Source of the DNA: Sanderia malayensis
Lineage: Eukaryota > Cnidaria > Scyphozoa > Semaeostomeae > Pelagiidae
NCBI GenBank assembly: GCA_013076295.1
Contig: RQOL01000670.1
Coordinates: 1 to 64,000, forward strand
Direction: 5' to 3'
Length of the DNA: 64,000 bases
Part shown: positions 31,367 to 41,318 of the stretch, in pieces
How positions within the stretch are numbered: position 1 is the stretch's first letter
How the letters are laid out: each line of letters begins with the position of its first letter
Translations under genes and position numbers: made by a program
Notes under the pieces: model-generated
The model's database searches: none
What the model saw: only the letters and a program-made list of their open reading frames with translations
Told to the model about the DNA's origin: nothing

Positions 31367-31886
31367 GCTTGAAACTCAAAACAGTAAAAACAAGTTTCAA
31401 CACTATTTTTTTTTGGGTTGTGTTCATAATGGACTAAATGAGCAGACTATTGCTGGTCATTTGTTTCACAAAGAAATCCCCGTACAACCTGCTCCATGAT
31501 GTGTGTAAAGTGGGAAGTTTCGAATAGGGCAGTACTGCATGGTGGAAAATTATAAACTTCACATAGACTATCTATCCAGGAGGGTGATGTGAATGTCCAT
31601 TCTGAGGGCAATATTGTAATAAAGACAGAGGGATACCCTTTTTGGCGGACAGTATCAAAGAGATATCTATGTTGTCTCTGCCAGAAAGCAGGTGAAAAGG
31701 TTTTTGAGGAAAGGGTGGTAAAAGGTGTGCAACGGGATATTTTGCCTTGATTTATTGCGCCAGTAATTGTCTTGCACATCCATCTGTCAAAATGAAACTG
31801 TAAGAGCTTGAAATCCATGCTGTAATCTAAGATGGAACTGAAGCATTTCTTAATAAAGGAAAGTTTGCTGCTGTCTCTGTTGAGGG
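31367..31886 (-). pseudogene. Helitron N-terminal fragment, cut at both sides
   Basis: Carries FHFDRWMCKTITGAINQ, FSPAFWQRQHRYLFDTVRQ and EWTFTSPSW on the minus strand (31818-31447). It is cut at CTGTTGAGGGTACATCATGG, where the segment duplicated at 60790 begins. The remainder of the N-terminal region is absent. Confidence 0.75.
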
Positions 31887-32218
31887 TACATCATGGCAAG
31901 CCAGCAAAGTATATGTTTGAGGAAAAGCATGGTGAGAATCCAATTGCATCTTCTTAAATCATTTCCATCTGAAGAGTATTTATAAAGTATTTTCACTCAC
32001 TGCTCAAAATGTGTTAACATCAGTCTGATTTTCTGAGTTTAGTTTGCAAAAATCGCTTAAAGTGCCTAAACGGCTTTTTTATTGGCTAAAAATATAGAAT
32101 CGAATACGCTGATTCTGATACCATTGATGACCACACAGACCGCAGCTTGTTGATGGAGCAGCTTGTGCTGTGTGAGCAGCAAAGGCAAAGTGTATTGTGC
32201 AATTGTGTGCAATTGTAA

Positions 32219-32550
32219 TACCGTATTTCCTCGATTAAACGCCCCCCCTCGATTACAAGCCCCCCTCAAATAAACACCCCCTTATGTTGCCAGCTTTTGC
32301 AATAAACGCCCCCCCCTCGATTAAACTTTGTGCAAAACCATGGCGACTTTCATTTTCTAAGCTGTTGCGCGATAAGGCAAGGCTCAACTGAACCATTTTC
32401 TTTTTTTTGATCCAATGACAGAGCCTGTGATCTTGTACTTTCTAATAAACGCCCCCCCCCTCGAATAATGGCCCCCCTCGATTAGGCGCCCCCTGAAAAA
32501 GTGCCGAGATTAATAAACGCCCCGGGGCGTTTAATCGAGGAAATACGGTA
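32219..32550. mobile_element. 332-bp C-rich MITE
   Basis: TACCGTATTTCCTCGATTAA at the left and TTAATCGAGGAAATACGGTA at the right are perfect inverted complements, extending to ~27 bp with the adjoining CGCCCC/GGGGCG. TA lies at each outer edge, as a TA target duplication would give. The interior is a series of CGCCCCCCTCGATTA-like motifs. No ORF. The second copy is at 61120-61457 with different C-tract lengths. Confidence 0.8.
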
Positions 32551-32597
32551 ACGCAACATTTGCAAATCGAAGTTGTTCTTGTCAACATAAATGTAAA

Positions 32598-33505
32598 ATG
32601 TCTTCGTCTGATAGCAGTTTTAAATCTAACAGTGAATCATATAGTCCTTATAGTCCTGAAGAGTACGAAGATGGCGAGGACGCAATTGCGGGTGCTGGTG
32701 CTGCTCGAGTTCGTGAGACTGATGATAGTGAGTCTGATGATGTAGGGCCGGATCGATTTGGTTCCTGTAGCTGACAACTCTTTCACTGCAAGGTATGAAA
32801 GTGAAGCTAGAGAAAAACAAGATGACGAGAGAGGATTTTTGAAGCGCTTCAACGGCATTGAGCCATTATCTTTTTGGTTAGTACTAACTATTAGAAATAA
32901 AAGTGCATTAAAATTGATGGTGTTGTGATTTAGGCCATTTCGGCCTAACTAGTATTTATTTCACCTCAGTGTTTAACAGAATTTTCGAACAAATGTGAAA
33001 TAGTGCTTCTCATTAGGTGCAAGTGTGGAAAATGTGCAACACGATTCCTTGTTAATGCTCATGAATGTCGTTGTTGCATCAAAATAGATGGTTGCATGCT
33101 CTCATTTTCTAACTGTGAAGTTATTCAGGAGGCTGGACAAATTCAGTGTATTACAGAACATCCTGGATTTGCACCAACCTGGCTCAATAAAGTTACAGTT
33201 AGACTGTCAGCTGCAAAATATAAGAATAGAGGAGGAAGAAGATACACCATTTGAAAATCGGTATTTGAAATTTGAAATTGCAACGCATTTCGTTGGTCAT
33301 GGTCGCACTGATATACAACATTCAAATTTGTTGTAGGTTTCTGCGAAGCATTGCATACAGAGATTTCATCAGCCTTATTCATGGTTATCTGGAAAGAAAT
33401 AACAGAATACCTCTACCTGCCTGGGCATGCGATGCAATAAGACAGGCTTTTCAAGTTGTAGCTGGCCAGGCAAGAGGGTTTGTTGAGGAGCCGGATTCAG
33501 ATTAA
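32598..33505 (+). pseudogene. P2X7 C-terminal-type cysteine domain gene, three exons, copy 1
   Basis: Predicted exons: 32598-32876, 33017-33260, 33337-33505. All junctions are GT-AG and phases agree: SFW is restored across intron 1 and ENR-FLRS across intron 2. The N-terminus is acidic and Ser-rich (SPEEYEDGEDA). The domain has WCKCGKCA, ECRCCIKIDG, CITEHPGF, AYRDFISLIHGYL and RIPLPAWACDAIR, the Cys pattern and end of the P2RX7 C-terminal (ballast-like) domain, common in repeat-borne invertebrate proteins. No channel part is present. Frame breaks in exon 1 (near 32745) and exon 2 (near 33220) are shared by copy 2, so the gene was dead before duplication. Confidence 0.7.
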
Positions 33506-34558
33506 ATTTTCGTAAGAACATTCTGCTTCCTAGAAAAGAATATATATATATATATACTAGCTGTTAACGTTGTTAAAATGAGTGCTGCTGTGATGTAATC
33601 AGAACTAAAGCATCTAGCATTTGATTAAAACGATATGTTTTGAAACGAGTGCTTCAAAAAATATGGAGAGGGGGTGTTTAGCGTGCTTGGAAGCCTAGAT
33701 ATCTATATTGGTAACAGGTCGTTTCTCTATATTTGATGTGTTTGAATGTTGTCATTTGTATTTGACATTTCTTATTGACATTTACGTTTCATAACTGGAT
33801 TTTGGAATTTCAGCAGTAATAGATTTCAGCAAATTATTCTTTATCAAGAGAAGGTGTATGCTCAGTTTGAAGATCAAAGATAAAATTCAAATCTTTGTTG
33901 ATGTGACTTCACAATGAACACAAAACAATACAATACGAAAAACAGAGGAATAAATGTAGAAACCCCAGATTAAAAAAAAACTAAATTAAATGCATTATCA
34001 ACAATTTGAAATCTGAAATCAGGATTTTCTGGACCGGGATTACTTTCAAAAATAACAATAAAACATAATGGTGGTGTAAATGATGATACAATAGTTTTTA
34101 AGGCCTACTATACTTCTGCACAGCTTTTCTCTTCTGCTTGCAGGCATTCATTTTTATAAACTTATCCTCACGACAAAAAAGCAACTCCTGTGCTCTTGTC
34201 GAAATAAAAATGGCCTTTTTTGGGCCTTCTCGATTCTGGCCACGAATAAAAGTTAATAACCAGCAGATAAGCCAACCAAAATATCGTTTTCTCAATGTTT
34301 CTAAAACGTCTCACTGCACTGCAGCAAAGATCACCGCCATTGATGAATTGATAATTAAAACCAGCATGTGGCTAAACGGAGGAGAATTTGAGGCCACGCG
34401 CAGGCTAGAATCCGACAAACACACAAACATCTTTACAAGATTTTTTCTCGAGAAGGACTCAATTATATTCTGCTGCGCAACCGCTCCACTTCGTTCCGCT
34501 ACGCAGCAGCAATCAGAATTAGACTTCAAAAAAGACACATATATCTCTGTTGTGATTC
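33506..34558. other. Noncoding stretch of duplicated segment
   Basis: No convincing gene. A (TA)n microsatellite lies at about 33540-33557. ORFs at 34098-34295 (minus) and 34138-34578 (plus) have no recognisable domain and are changed in copy 2. Confidence 0.5.
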
Positions 34559-34595
34559 GGAGTTTCACGCACTTATGATAAGTGTGTGAAACTCC
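34559..34595. repeat. 37-bp hairpin
   Basis: GGAGTTTCACGCACTTA and TAAGTGTGTGAAACTCC pair around TGA with one G-T-type mismatch; the copy at 63387-63423 is a perfect hairpin. Surrounding bases repeat AAGTCACACACTTAC. No known motif recognised. Confidence 0.6.
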
Positions 34596-34696
34596 AAGTC
34601 ACACACTTACTGTATACATATATATCAGTTATATACCATGTTATTTGGTATTGCATCATGTCTGATGCACCAGGTCTTCTCTATTACTTTAAAGCC

Positions 34697-35134
34697 TTAC
34701 GTTTTTTTATTCTTTGGACACTCTGTAACCTGTCCTTTCATAGGATGTTTACAAATAGAGCAAATTGGCTTTGCTCTTTTCTGGTGAGGGATTGCAGGCT
34801 CATGCAGCAAACTTTCAACTGTGAAGATGGAATTAACATTAATGCAGTTGGGGTCAGTACAATGAATTAGATATGTCATGCAAGAATCGATCGTAAATGT
34901 ACCTGGAGTTATTGGTGGCACATCCACTGCTACCAATGATTGTCTGTTTTGCCATTGTCTAATGCCTGCTCGCGTGGTTGCTTTTGTAACATGGTATCCA
35001 TGAATGATGGAGTCAGCACCTTCAATTCTGAAGCAGCAGCCTCTAAAGTACCAGGTTTTTTAATGACTCTTCCAGTGTTTGGTATACTTCCTGTATATAC
35101 ACTGAAAGATAGAATTCAGGCACATGCTTTATGA
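34697..35134 (-). pseudogene. Zinc-knuckle-like ORF remnant, copy 1
   Basis: Minus-strand reading includes VPPITPGTFTIDSCM and ICSICKHPMKGQVTECP, a C-x2-C-x4-G-x5-C pattern like a degenerate zinc knuckle. One base is lost in TGTCTAATGCCTGC (about 34957), separating it from the upstream part (TPSFMDTMLQKQP). Copy 2 (63859-63572) is open across that point but broken at TTGGGTCAG. The ancestral ORF is therefore longer than either. Family not recognised. Confidence 0.45.
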
Positions 35135-35164
35135 CAAACAGATGAATGGTATAAAGAATTTGAG

Positions 35165-35685
35165 TTAGCTAATTATGTGTAACAGTGCTTACTAAAATTT
35201 GGTGCAATACGCTTTTCTCTGACAGTGGCTTCACCATTTCTGAATTTTGGATACACCACTTTAATCTTGGTGGCTCCATTTTTCTTTTTGGCAATAGTGC
35301 GTTGCACATTGCTATTAAAATGAATAGCAGCCAGTACAGTTCTGGAAATGAAGAATATGTTTTACAGGAAACACTTTATGGAGCCATTGTAAGTGTTTTA
35401 ATCCACTTTAGCTTGAGATGAACAATGAATCATATAGTCCTAATTTCTACAAGTATAGCAAGTCCACATTGTCACAACTAACGTGCAAAACATTCCTGGA
35501 TATGAATAGCATATCATTTTTGGTACAAATTGGTTGATCACTGAGTGAAATCCTTCCAAACCGCTTGTCTGGGCGTCATTCGAAATTTTTTCATTGCCTT
35601 CAGCAATTGCTTCTTCGTTAATTCTTTTTTAGCTGTCTATATTCAGTTGAACCTGCAACAACTGTCTTAGAACATTGTAGTATAA
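35165..35685. other. Short intergenic stretch
   Basis: No recognisable gene. A 78-codon plus-strand ORF (35185-35421) has no domain I know. It is outside the part of the duplication visible in this window. Confidence 0.35.
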
Positions 35686-35843
35686 TAATAATAATAATAA
35701 TAATAATTTAGGTTTACACACAGTTTCCATTGCCGCATGTTATTGCGGACAATATGCTCAACTGTGAACATTAATTTATTTGAAACTTTTAGTCGTAAAA
35801 ATTAACAAGGTTAGTGGTAATGAAAAATGACTTTAGCGCTTTT

Positions 35844-38410
35844 TTAAATTTGTCTATCTCTTATACATCTAAGATGCACTGGAAGTTTATTCCAATAGAT
35901 AGGTGCAGCTCTGCTAAATGCTCTATCCCCATATTTCGTATTGGAAGTTTTTACACTGACAAGGAAATTCCTGTTATTTAATAACTTAATTTTCGACTTT
36001 AAAATATCAGGTGCTTCTCCCCAAATACATTGATGGACCAGAACACAGATTTTAAAAACAATTCTTTCTCTAACTTGTAGCCAATGCAGTCCCACAAAAA
36101 GATCTGAAATTGGCTTCCTGTCAAACTTGGTTCTGTTAAAAATTATCCTAACTGCAGAGTTCTGTACCGTTTTTAGTCTTTGAATAAGATAAAATGGGAG
36201 ATTAATAAACAGGGCATTACAATAATTCAATTTAGAGGTGACAAATGATGTAATTAAGGTACTCAAGTATTCTTTTGGAAGAAAATTTTAGCTATATTTC
36301 TCAGCATAAAGTGGCAGTGTGAAACAACGTTATTGATGTGCTGTGTCATGGAGAGCTCTGAATCTAGTATTATTCCCAAGTTCCTGGCCGATTCCGAAAT
36401 TCTAATGCAGGTATTATCCAACTGACATCAAACAACTTTCTATGCATGTTTTCAAAACTGTAGACTGGAATATTGGATTAAAATTTTTGTAGAGCTGATG
36501 GTCATCTGCAAAACCACTTATATTAAATGAATGACTTTCAACAATTGGATAGAGAATATAAATATTAAATAGTATAGGACCAAGCACTGAGCCCTGAGGG
36601 ACCCAAAATTTCAGGTCCTAAACTTCAGAGTAAGAACCCCTAATATAAACTATCTGCTTTCTCCTTGTTAAGAAAGATTCAAACCATTTTAGGGCGATTC
36701 CACTTACCCCAATGCTAGTGCGGAAATTTTTTAAAAGCTTCGGCTGGTCAACCGTATCAAATGCAGCACTCAGATCAAGCAACAAGCAGACTGTTGCACA
36801 TTTATTGTCGAAGGCATATAAAATATCATCCAAAACATTCACTAATAAGATCTCAGTGGAATGGTTCTTTTTGTAACCAAATTGATTACTTGAATGCAAA
36901 TTGTTTGATTTCATATGATTATTAAGTCGTTTCGCCACACATCTCTCAATTAATTTACTCAGAAAAGTTCAGCTTGAAACGGGTCTAAAATTCTTGTATT
37001 GATCATAATCATCTGCATTATTTCCATTTTTTGGAATCGGTATCACTATCGCTGTTTTAAGTCCATCCATGGTTTCCATCGCTAAAGAAATATTCACTGC
37101 TTCTACCCAAAATGGCAATAATAAATCAATATTTTCAGTGAGTAAGTGTTTTCCAAGCGTGTCATCTGGTGAACAAGTGATATTGTTAGAATGTATTATT
37201 TCTAAAAGCTCTTTTTCTGTTGTAGGCTCAAAGAATTCAAGTGGAACAATGGGATGGAAATCTGTAAGTTGGTCATTTATAGTGTGATCTTTATGCGCTT
37301 TGAATTTGGCTCGAATTTGAGTAATTTTTTCTGTAAAGAATTCTTGGAAGTTTTCTGCGATATTACAATGTTGATCATTTGATGGAAATTGTACCCGTTA
37401 ATTATTAAAAATTAACGATTTTGTTAGTGAAAACAATGTTTGTAGTTTGTTGTCCGACTGATTTATTTTGTTGATATATATATTGCGTTTTTTATTTCTA
37501 GCCACTTTTGTTGTTGTTGTTGTATTTTGCTTCATTTAATTCTGTTCTGTTTTTTCTGTATTGCTTCTCTGCTTTTCGTCTACTTTTCCTTAATTCTCTG
37601 TACTCAGAATCAAACCAGGGAATAGAATTGTTAATTTTTACCGATTTTTCTTTTAAGGGTGTGTGTCTATCAAGAAGATTATGTATTCTGTCATTATAAT
37701 CATCTATCATAGTATAAAAGTTGTTAGTTAAATCTATTGAATCAATAATTTGCTTTAATTCGTCTGAAAACAATCTTCTGTTGATCTTTGTTAAATTTCT
37801 GAATGAAATGTTTTTATACATTTGATGTTCCACCATTGTATTCAGCTTCCAGGAAACAAACATATGATCACTCAGCTTGATATCCACAACAGTAATATCG
37901 TGAACGTCCATCTCATCTATTTCTGTTATGACAAAATCTATGATATGCCCGTATTTATGAGTAGGTACGTTTACGTGTTGCTTTAGATTAAAAATTTGAA
38001 GAGTATTAATAAAATTTTTTGTCAGTAGATCAACCTCATTATCAAAATGTATATTGAAATCGCCAGCTATAATAAACCTTTTGTTTCTAGCTATTAGAGT
38101 TTCTAGTAGCTCATGGAATTCGTTGAAAAATCGTCAATTCTTTCGTAACTCAGGCGGTAAACTACAATGCAAAGAAGGGATTCTTGTTCTTTCAATTTCA
38201 GTTCAACCAGGCAGCATTCAAATGTTTCATACTTATCAATGGGATTTTTTTTGCAAGAGGGAGTGTTTTTGCATAATCACGATAAATGTGGTGAAACACA
38301 TAGTTGTAATCCTTAAAACAAGCGCTGATATTACATGTTGATGATTTCAGCCATGTTTCTGTTAAGAAAACAATGTTCGAGTCAACATCTTGTTTCCTAA
38401 AGATTGACAA
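35844..38410 (-). pseudogene. LINE ORF2: endonuclease and reverse transcriptase, broken
   Basis: Fragments in order: 38410-38198 (VDSNIVFLTETWL, start of the exonuclease-endonuclease-phosphatase domain), 37911-37498 (VDIKLSDHMFVSW, end of that domain, then SIPWFDSEYRELRKSRR), 36938-36618 (SNQFGYKKNHSTEILL and LLLDLSAAFDTVD of the RT palm) and 36266-35844 (C-terminal domain, KLNYCNALFINLP, GLHWLQVRERI, YWNKLPVHLR). It would nick target DNA and prime reverse transcription there. The YADD-containing part lies in a disrupted stretch between 36618 and 36266. Confidence 0.85.
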
Positions 38411-38438
38411 TTATACACAGAAAATGTTAAATTGTTCC

Positions 38439-39634
38439 TTATCTGTTCAGAATTAAGTTTAAAGACTTCTGTGCTTCATGTGTTGCTTTGAGAATTGTTG
38501 GACATTCAAAGTCAAATGCAGTATGATTGGAGTCAAGGTCCAGGGAATTTTCCTTCATGCAATTGCTGCATCTGCGAATTGGGCTGTCACACTGCTTTGT
38601 GTCATGATTTCCCGCACATTTACCACATGTAGGCTCTTCTGCGGTACATTTAGCATAAAAATGCCCAATTCCTTGGCATTTGTTGCATCTGCGAACATGA
38701 AATTGGTCATAAACTTTACATGACTTTAGTCTAATTAAAATTTTGTCCTCATCTGTTTGAATGGACTGTCTTATTCCAACTGATACTCTTGCAAATGCTT
38801 GAAAAACAGCCGGATTGTTTTGCACAGGTTTCACACCAAAGATTTTCAAACTCTCGTCACCTTTATCAGAAGATAATAAATCATTTAAGTGATAATTTTG
38901 TTGCAAAATTATATCATTTACCTCTGTTGGGGTGTACTCCTTAGTCAATCCAACAATTGAGATTGTTGTAGACTTCATTTTAGGTGCCTTAACACGATAA
39001 TTTTTAACTTCTGCATGATCTTTAAGTCTATTTCTACCATTTTCTGATTCACAAGATACAACAATGTTGCCATTTTTGTCATTGAAAGAGTTAGTGATTT
39101 TTATTTCATTCTCCAGAACCATTTTTTCCACCAATTCGACATTATCCTTCCATTGATTTTGATCTGCCAATGTTTCAAATATTAAAAGAGGTTGATTAAA
39201 GTTCGATTTTAAATTTCCTAATCTTTTTTTATTTTTCCAGACATTATCTACGTTATCTTGATTGCAGCAATCTTTATTGAGGAGGACCTGCTTGATTTCA
39301 AAGATATCATTCTCCATTGACTCAATGCCTTTCTCCAATTTTGTAAGTAAAAGAGCGACACCTCAAACGATGTAAGACAAGGGTCACATAAAAACAAAAA
39401 ATTATTTTTTGTGGAACTAGCACAAAATAATCGGATCACGGAACTAGTTGCCCACTTTTCCTCTCCTGATTGTTGCGTACAAGTAGCATGAAAATGATGT
39501 TTACAGATTCTGCATTTCAAAATCTCCACCTCGGTGACTAATTTTTTGCTAGAGGAACAATTTCCTTCCTTGTTTAATTGGAAGAGACTCATGCTTTTCC
39601 TTGTTGACAAGGGGATTAAAAGAAAAATATACAC
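38439..39634 (-). pseudogene. LINE ORF1 with PHD-like and CCHC zinc fingers
   Basis: The 5' piece (39634-39248) has CRICKHHFHATC followed by FLCDPC, a PHD-like finger. It changes frame near 39300 into a 299-codon ORF (39338-38439) that ends in zinc knuckles: RRCNKCQGIGHFYAKC, PTCGKCAGNHDTKQC and RRCSNCM. Such ORF1 proteins bind the element RNA. A single shift separates the finger from the rest; otherwise it is open. Confidence 0.75.
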
Positions 39635-39640
39635 AAGGAA

Positions 39641-40196
39641 GAAAAAAAGAGAGATCAGAAAAACTTGTTAAGCTTGTTATGTATTATTAAAAAAAAATTT
39701 TAAAAAGGATTAAAAACGACAGAACACTAATTTTTTATGTTTAAAAAGTTTATATTTTCAATAAAATGTTGCATCCTGGGTATTTACAGTAAAATAAAAA
39801 AAAGGTACCAAGAAAAAAAAGTGGCACAAAAAAAAATCCTTCTCCAGGTATAGAACTTCACCTCTACCGGTTTTCACGTGAAACTTCTTCCTAAATCTGA
39901 TACTAAGATCAATATTTGTCTAATTCCAGTGCTCCACAGCTAGGCCCTACACTTTTTTAGTATTTTATTGCAATTTTTAGCTTTTACTGGCTATTTAAGG
40001 CTTTACCAAGTATTCAAAACTGAAAACAAGGTTACAATCTTGCTATACATATACTCTATTACCTACAATATAGTGAATAAGGTCCTAAAACATCCAAAAA
40101 ACCCGTCTGATCGCTAACACAATTCAATTCAACAGTTCATTTCACTATCTATCTATCAATAATGACAATCATATATTGTCATCTCATTAGATATTG
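39641..40196. other. AT-rich stretch 5' of the LINE
   Basis: No gene seen. Contains several A-runs, e.g. AAAAAAAGTGGCAC near 39810-39830. May include the LINE 5' untranslated end; the border cannot be fixed. Confidence 0.4.
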
Positions 40197-40450
40197 TTAT
40201 CCAGCTACCTCCCAATATTTTTTCTGAGTTATATTTGTGTCGTGTTGGCATTTATTGAATAAAGGGTCTTCAAGATTATCATGTTTGTTGATGATGTGGC
40301 TAAGAAAAGTCTTGAAGTTAGCCAATATGACATTGCCGTCTTCGTTGAAAGTCGTTGTGGCACTCCAATATAAATGATCCTTGCGAGACTTTATCCAGTC
40401 ATTAATAATCTCGAGACCCTTCTCCTTCAAAGTTTTGTCATAACTTTATT
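40197..40450 (-). pseudogene. Fragment of a repeat-borne protein (NHLYW/H..C type)
   Basis: A 77-codon minus-strand piece: LEIINDWIKSRKDHLYWSA, then ILANFKTFLSHIINKH, FNKCQHD and QKKYWEVAG. The pattern (K-I-NHLYW followed by H-x-C and a C..H pair) is one I know from uncharacterised ORFs in repetitive DNA of fish and invertebrates, often near THAP or KDZ-type genes. Both ends are lost. Confidence 0.4.
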
Positions 40451-40559
40451 TATTTCTGGGAATGAAAAACTTTAGGTGACGAAGGAAGGTCAACCGTAAC
40501 TGCACTGCTGGACTATGTACTAAAAACTTACTGTACGAAAGGAAGAACGCCTGTCCATG

Positions 40560-40870
40560 GATTATGAAGAAACATTGACTGATAGGGCGCATTTAGTGTG
40601 CTGCATTCGCTTCTGCCAATGCCCCTTTCAACCCCACATATAATGGGTTAGCTTACTGCGCTCGCCCGACTATCTATTATCAAGAAACATTGACTGATAT
40701 GACGCACTTTGTGCTTCGCTTGCACATCGCTCATGCCCCTTTCAACCCCACATACAATAGGTTAGCTTGCTGGACTCGCCTGTCTATCTATAATCAAGAA
40801 ACATTTACTGATAGGGTGCACTTCGTGCGCTCGTTCCTTTACGCTCATGCCCATACATGGACTTTTCAAA
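40560..40870. repeat. 114-bp tandem repeat, ~2.7 copies
   Basis: The anchor ATGCCCCTTTCAACCCCAC recurs with starts near 40619, 40733 and (degenerate) 40847, giving a 114-bp step. Each unit has AAGAAACATTGACTGATA, GCGCACTTTGTGC and GGGTTAGCTTGCTG. It is the same family as the array in the Harbinger element at 56730-57190. Confidence 0.75.
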
Positions 40871-41318
40871 AAGCACAGAAGATCTCCACGAAGTTATTTT
40901 GTTTTTCAGACAATAGAAAAGTGTCACAAATGTGTCTATCCAAATGATTATGTTCGCCAAAGTGCCTTCTGCTTTCTTCATTATCTGCGCTTGCACTTTG
41001 GCCATGGTGCAAGATTAGCCTGATGTAAAAGGATAATAAATTATTATCTACCTGTTCCCAGACCCCTGACTAGTTCCGAATTGCAGTTATGCAGAATCGC
41101 AAAATTTGGTATTCAACCAACGAAGTATCCTCGTTTTGGATTTTAGTTTGGTATCTTTCTTTTGAAAGTGAGGCTCGTTAATCAGTTCTTTTTTCTTCTC
41201 CGATGATGATGGCAGGCAACAATAAACAGGTTTAGAATACGACGTACATGTGATGTATTTTTAATTATTAAAATATTTTGTGCTTGTAGCCTCAAGCAAA
41301 CAGACCAATGTATCCGAC

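Larger units (their letters stand above)
31888..35164. repeat. Long duplicated segment, copy 1
   Basis: From TACATCATGGCAAGCCAGC to AAAGAATTTGAGTT this segment repeats at 60790-64000 in the same orientation at high identity, offset about 28.9 kb. Copy 2 lacks ~100 bases equal to 34327-34426, including the GGCCACGCGCAGG stretch. The duplicate reaches the right window edge, so its full length is unknown. It contains a MITE, a broken P2X7_C-like gene and a zinc-knuckle ORF remnant. Confidence 0.85.
35686..39640 (-). mobile_element. CR1/L2-like non-LTR retrotransposon
   Basis: Minus-strand order is ORF1 with zinc fingers (39634-38439), endonuclease (about 38410-37900), then reverse transcriptase to 35844. 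The 3' end (low coordinates) terminates in a (TAA)n run at about 35686-35707, a microsatellite tail as in CR1/L2-type LINEs. Length ~3.95 kb is near full size. Frame breaks in ORF2 show it is inactive. Confidence 0.85.

Noticed and set aside
32560..32745. Plus-strand 61-codon ORF (and minus 32858-32626) at the P2X7_C first exon
   Set aside because: Alternative frames of exon 1; the acidic frame that splices to the Cys domain is the better reading.
35686..35707. (TAA)n as an independent microsatellite
   Set aside because: It lies exactly at the 3' end of the LINE and is best read as its tail.
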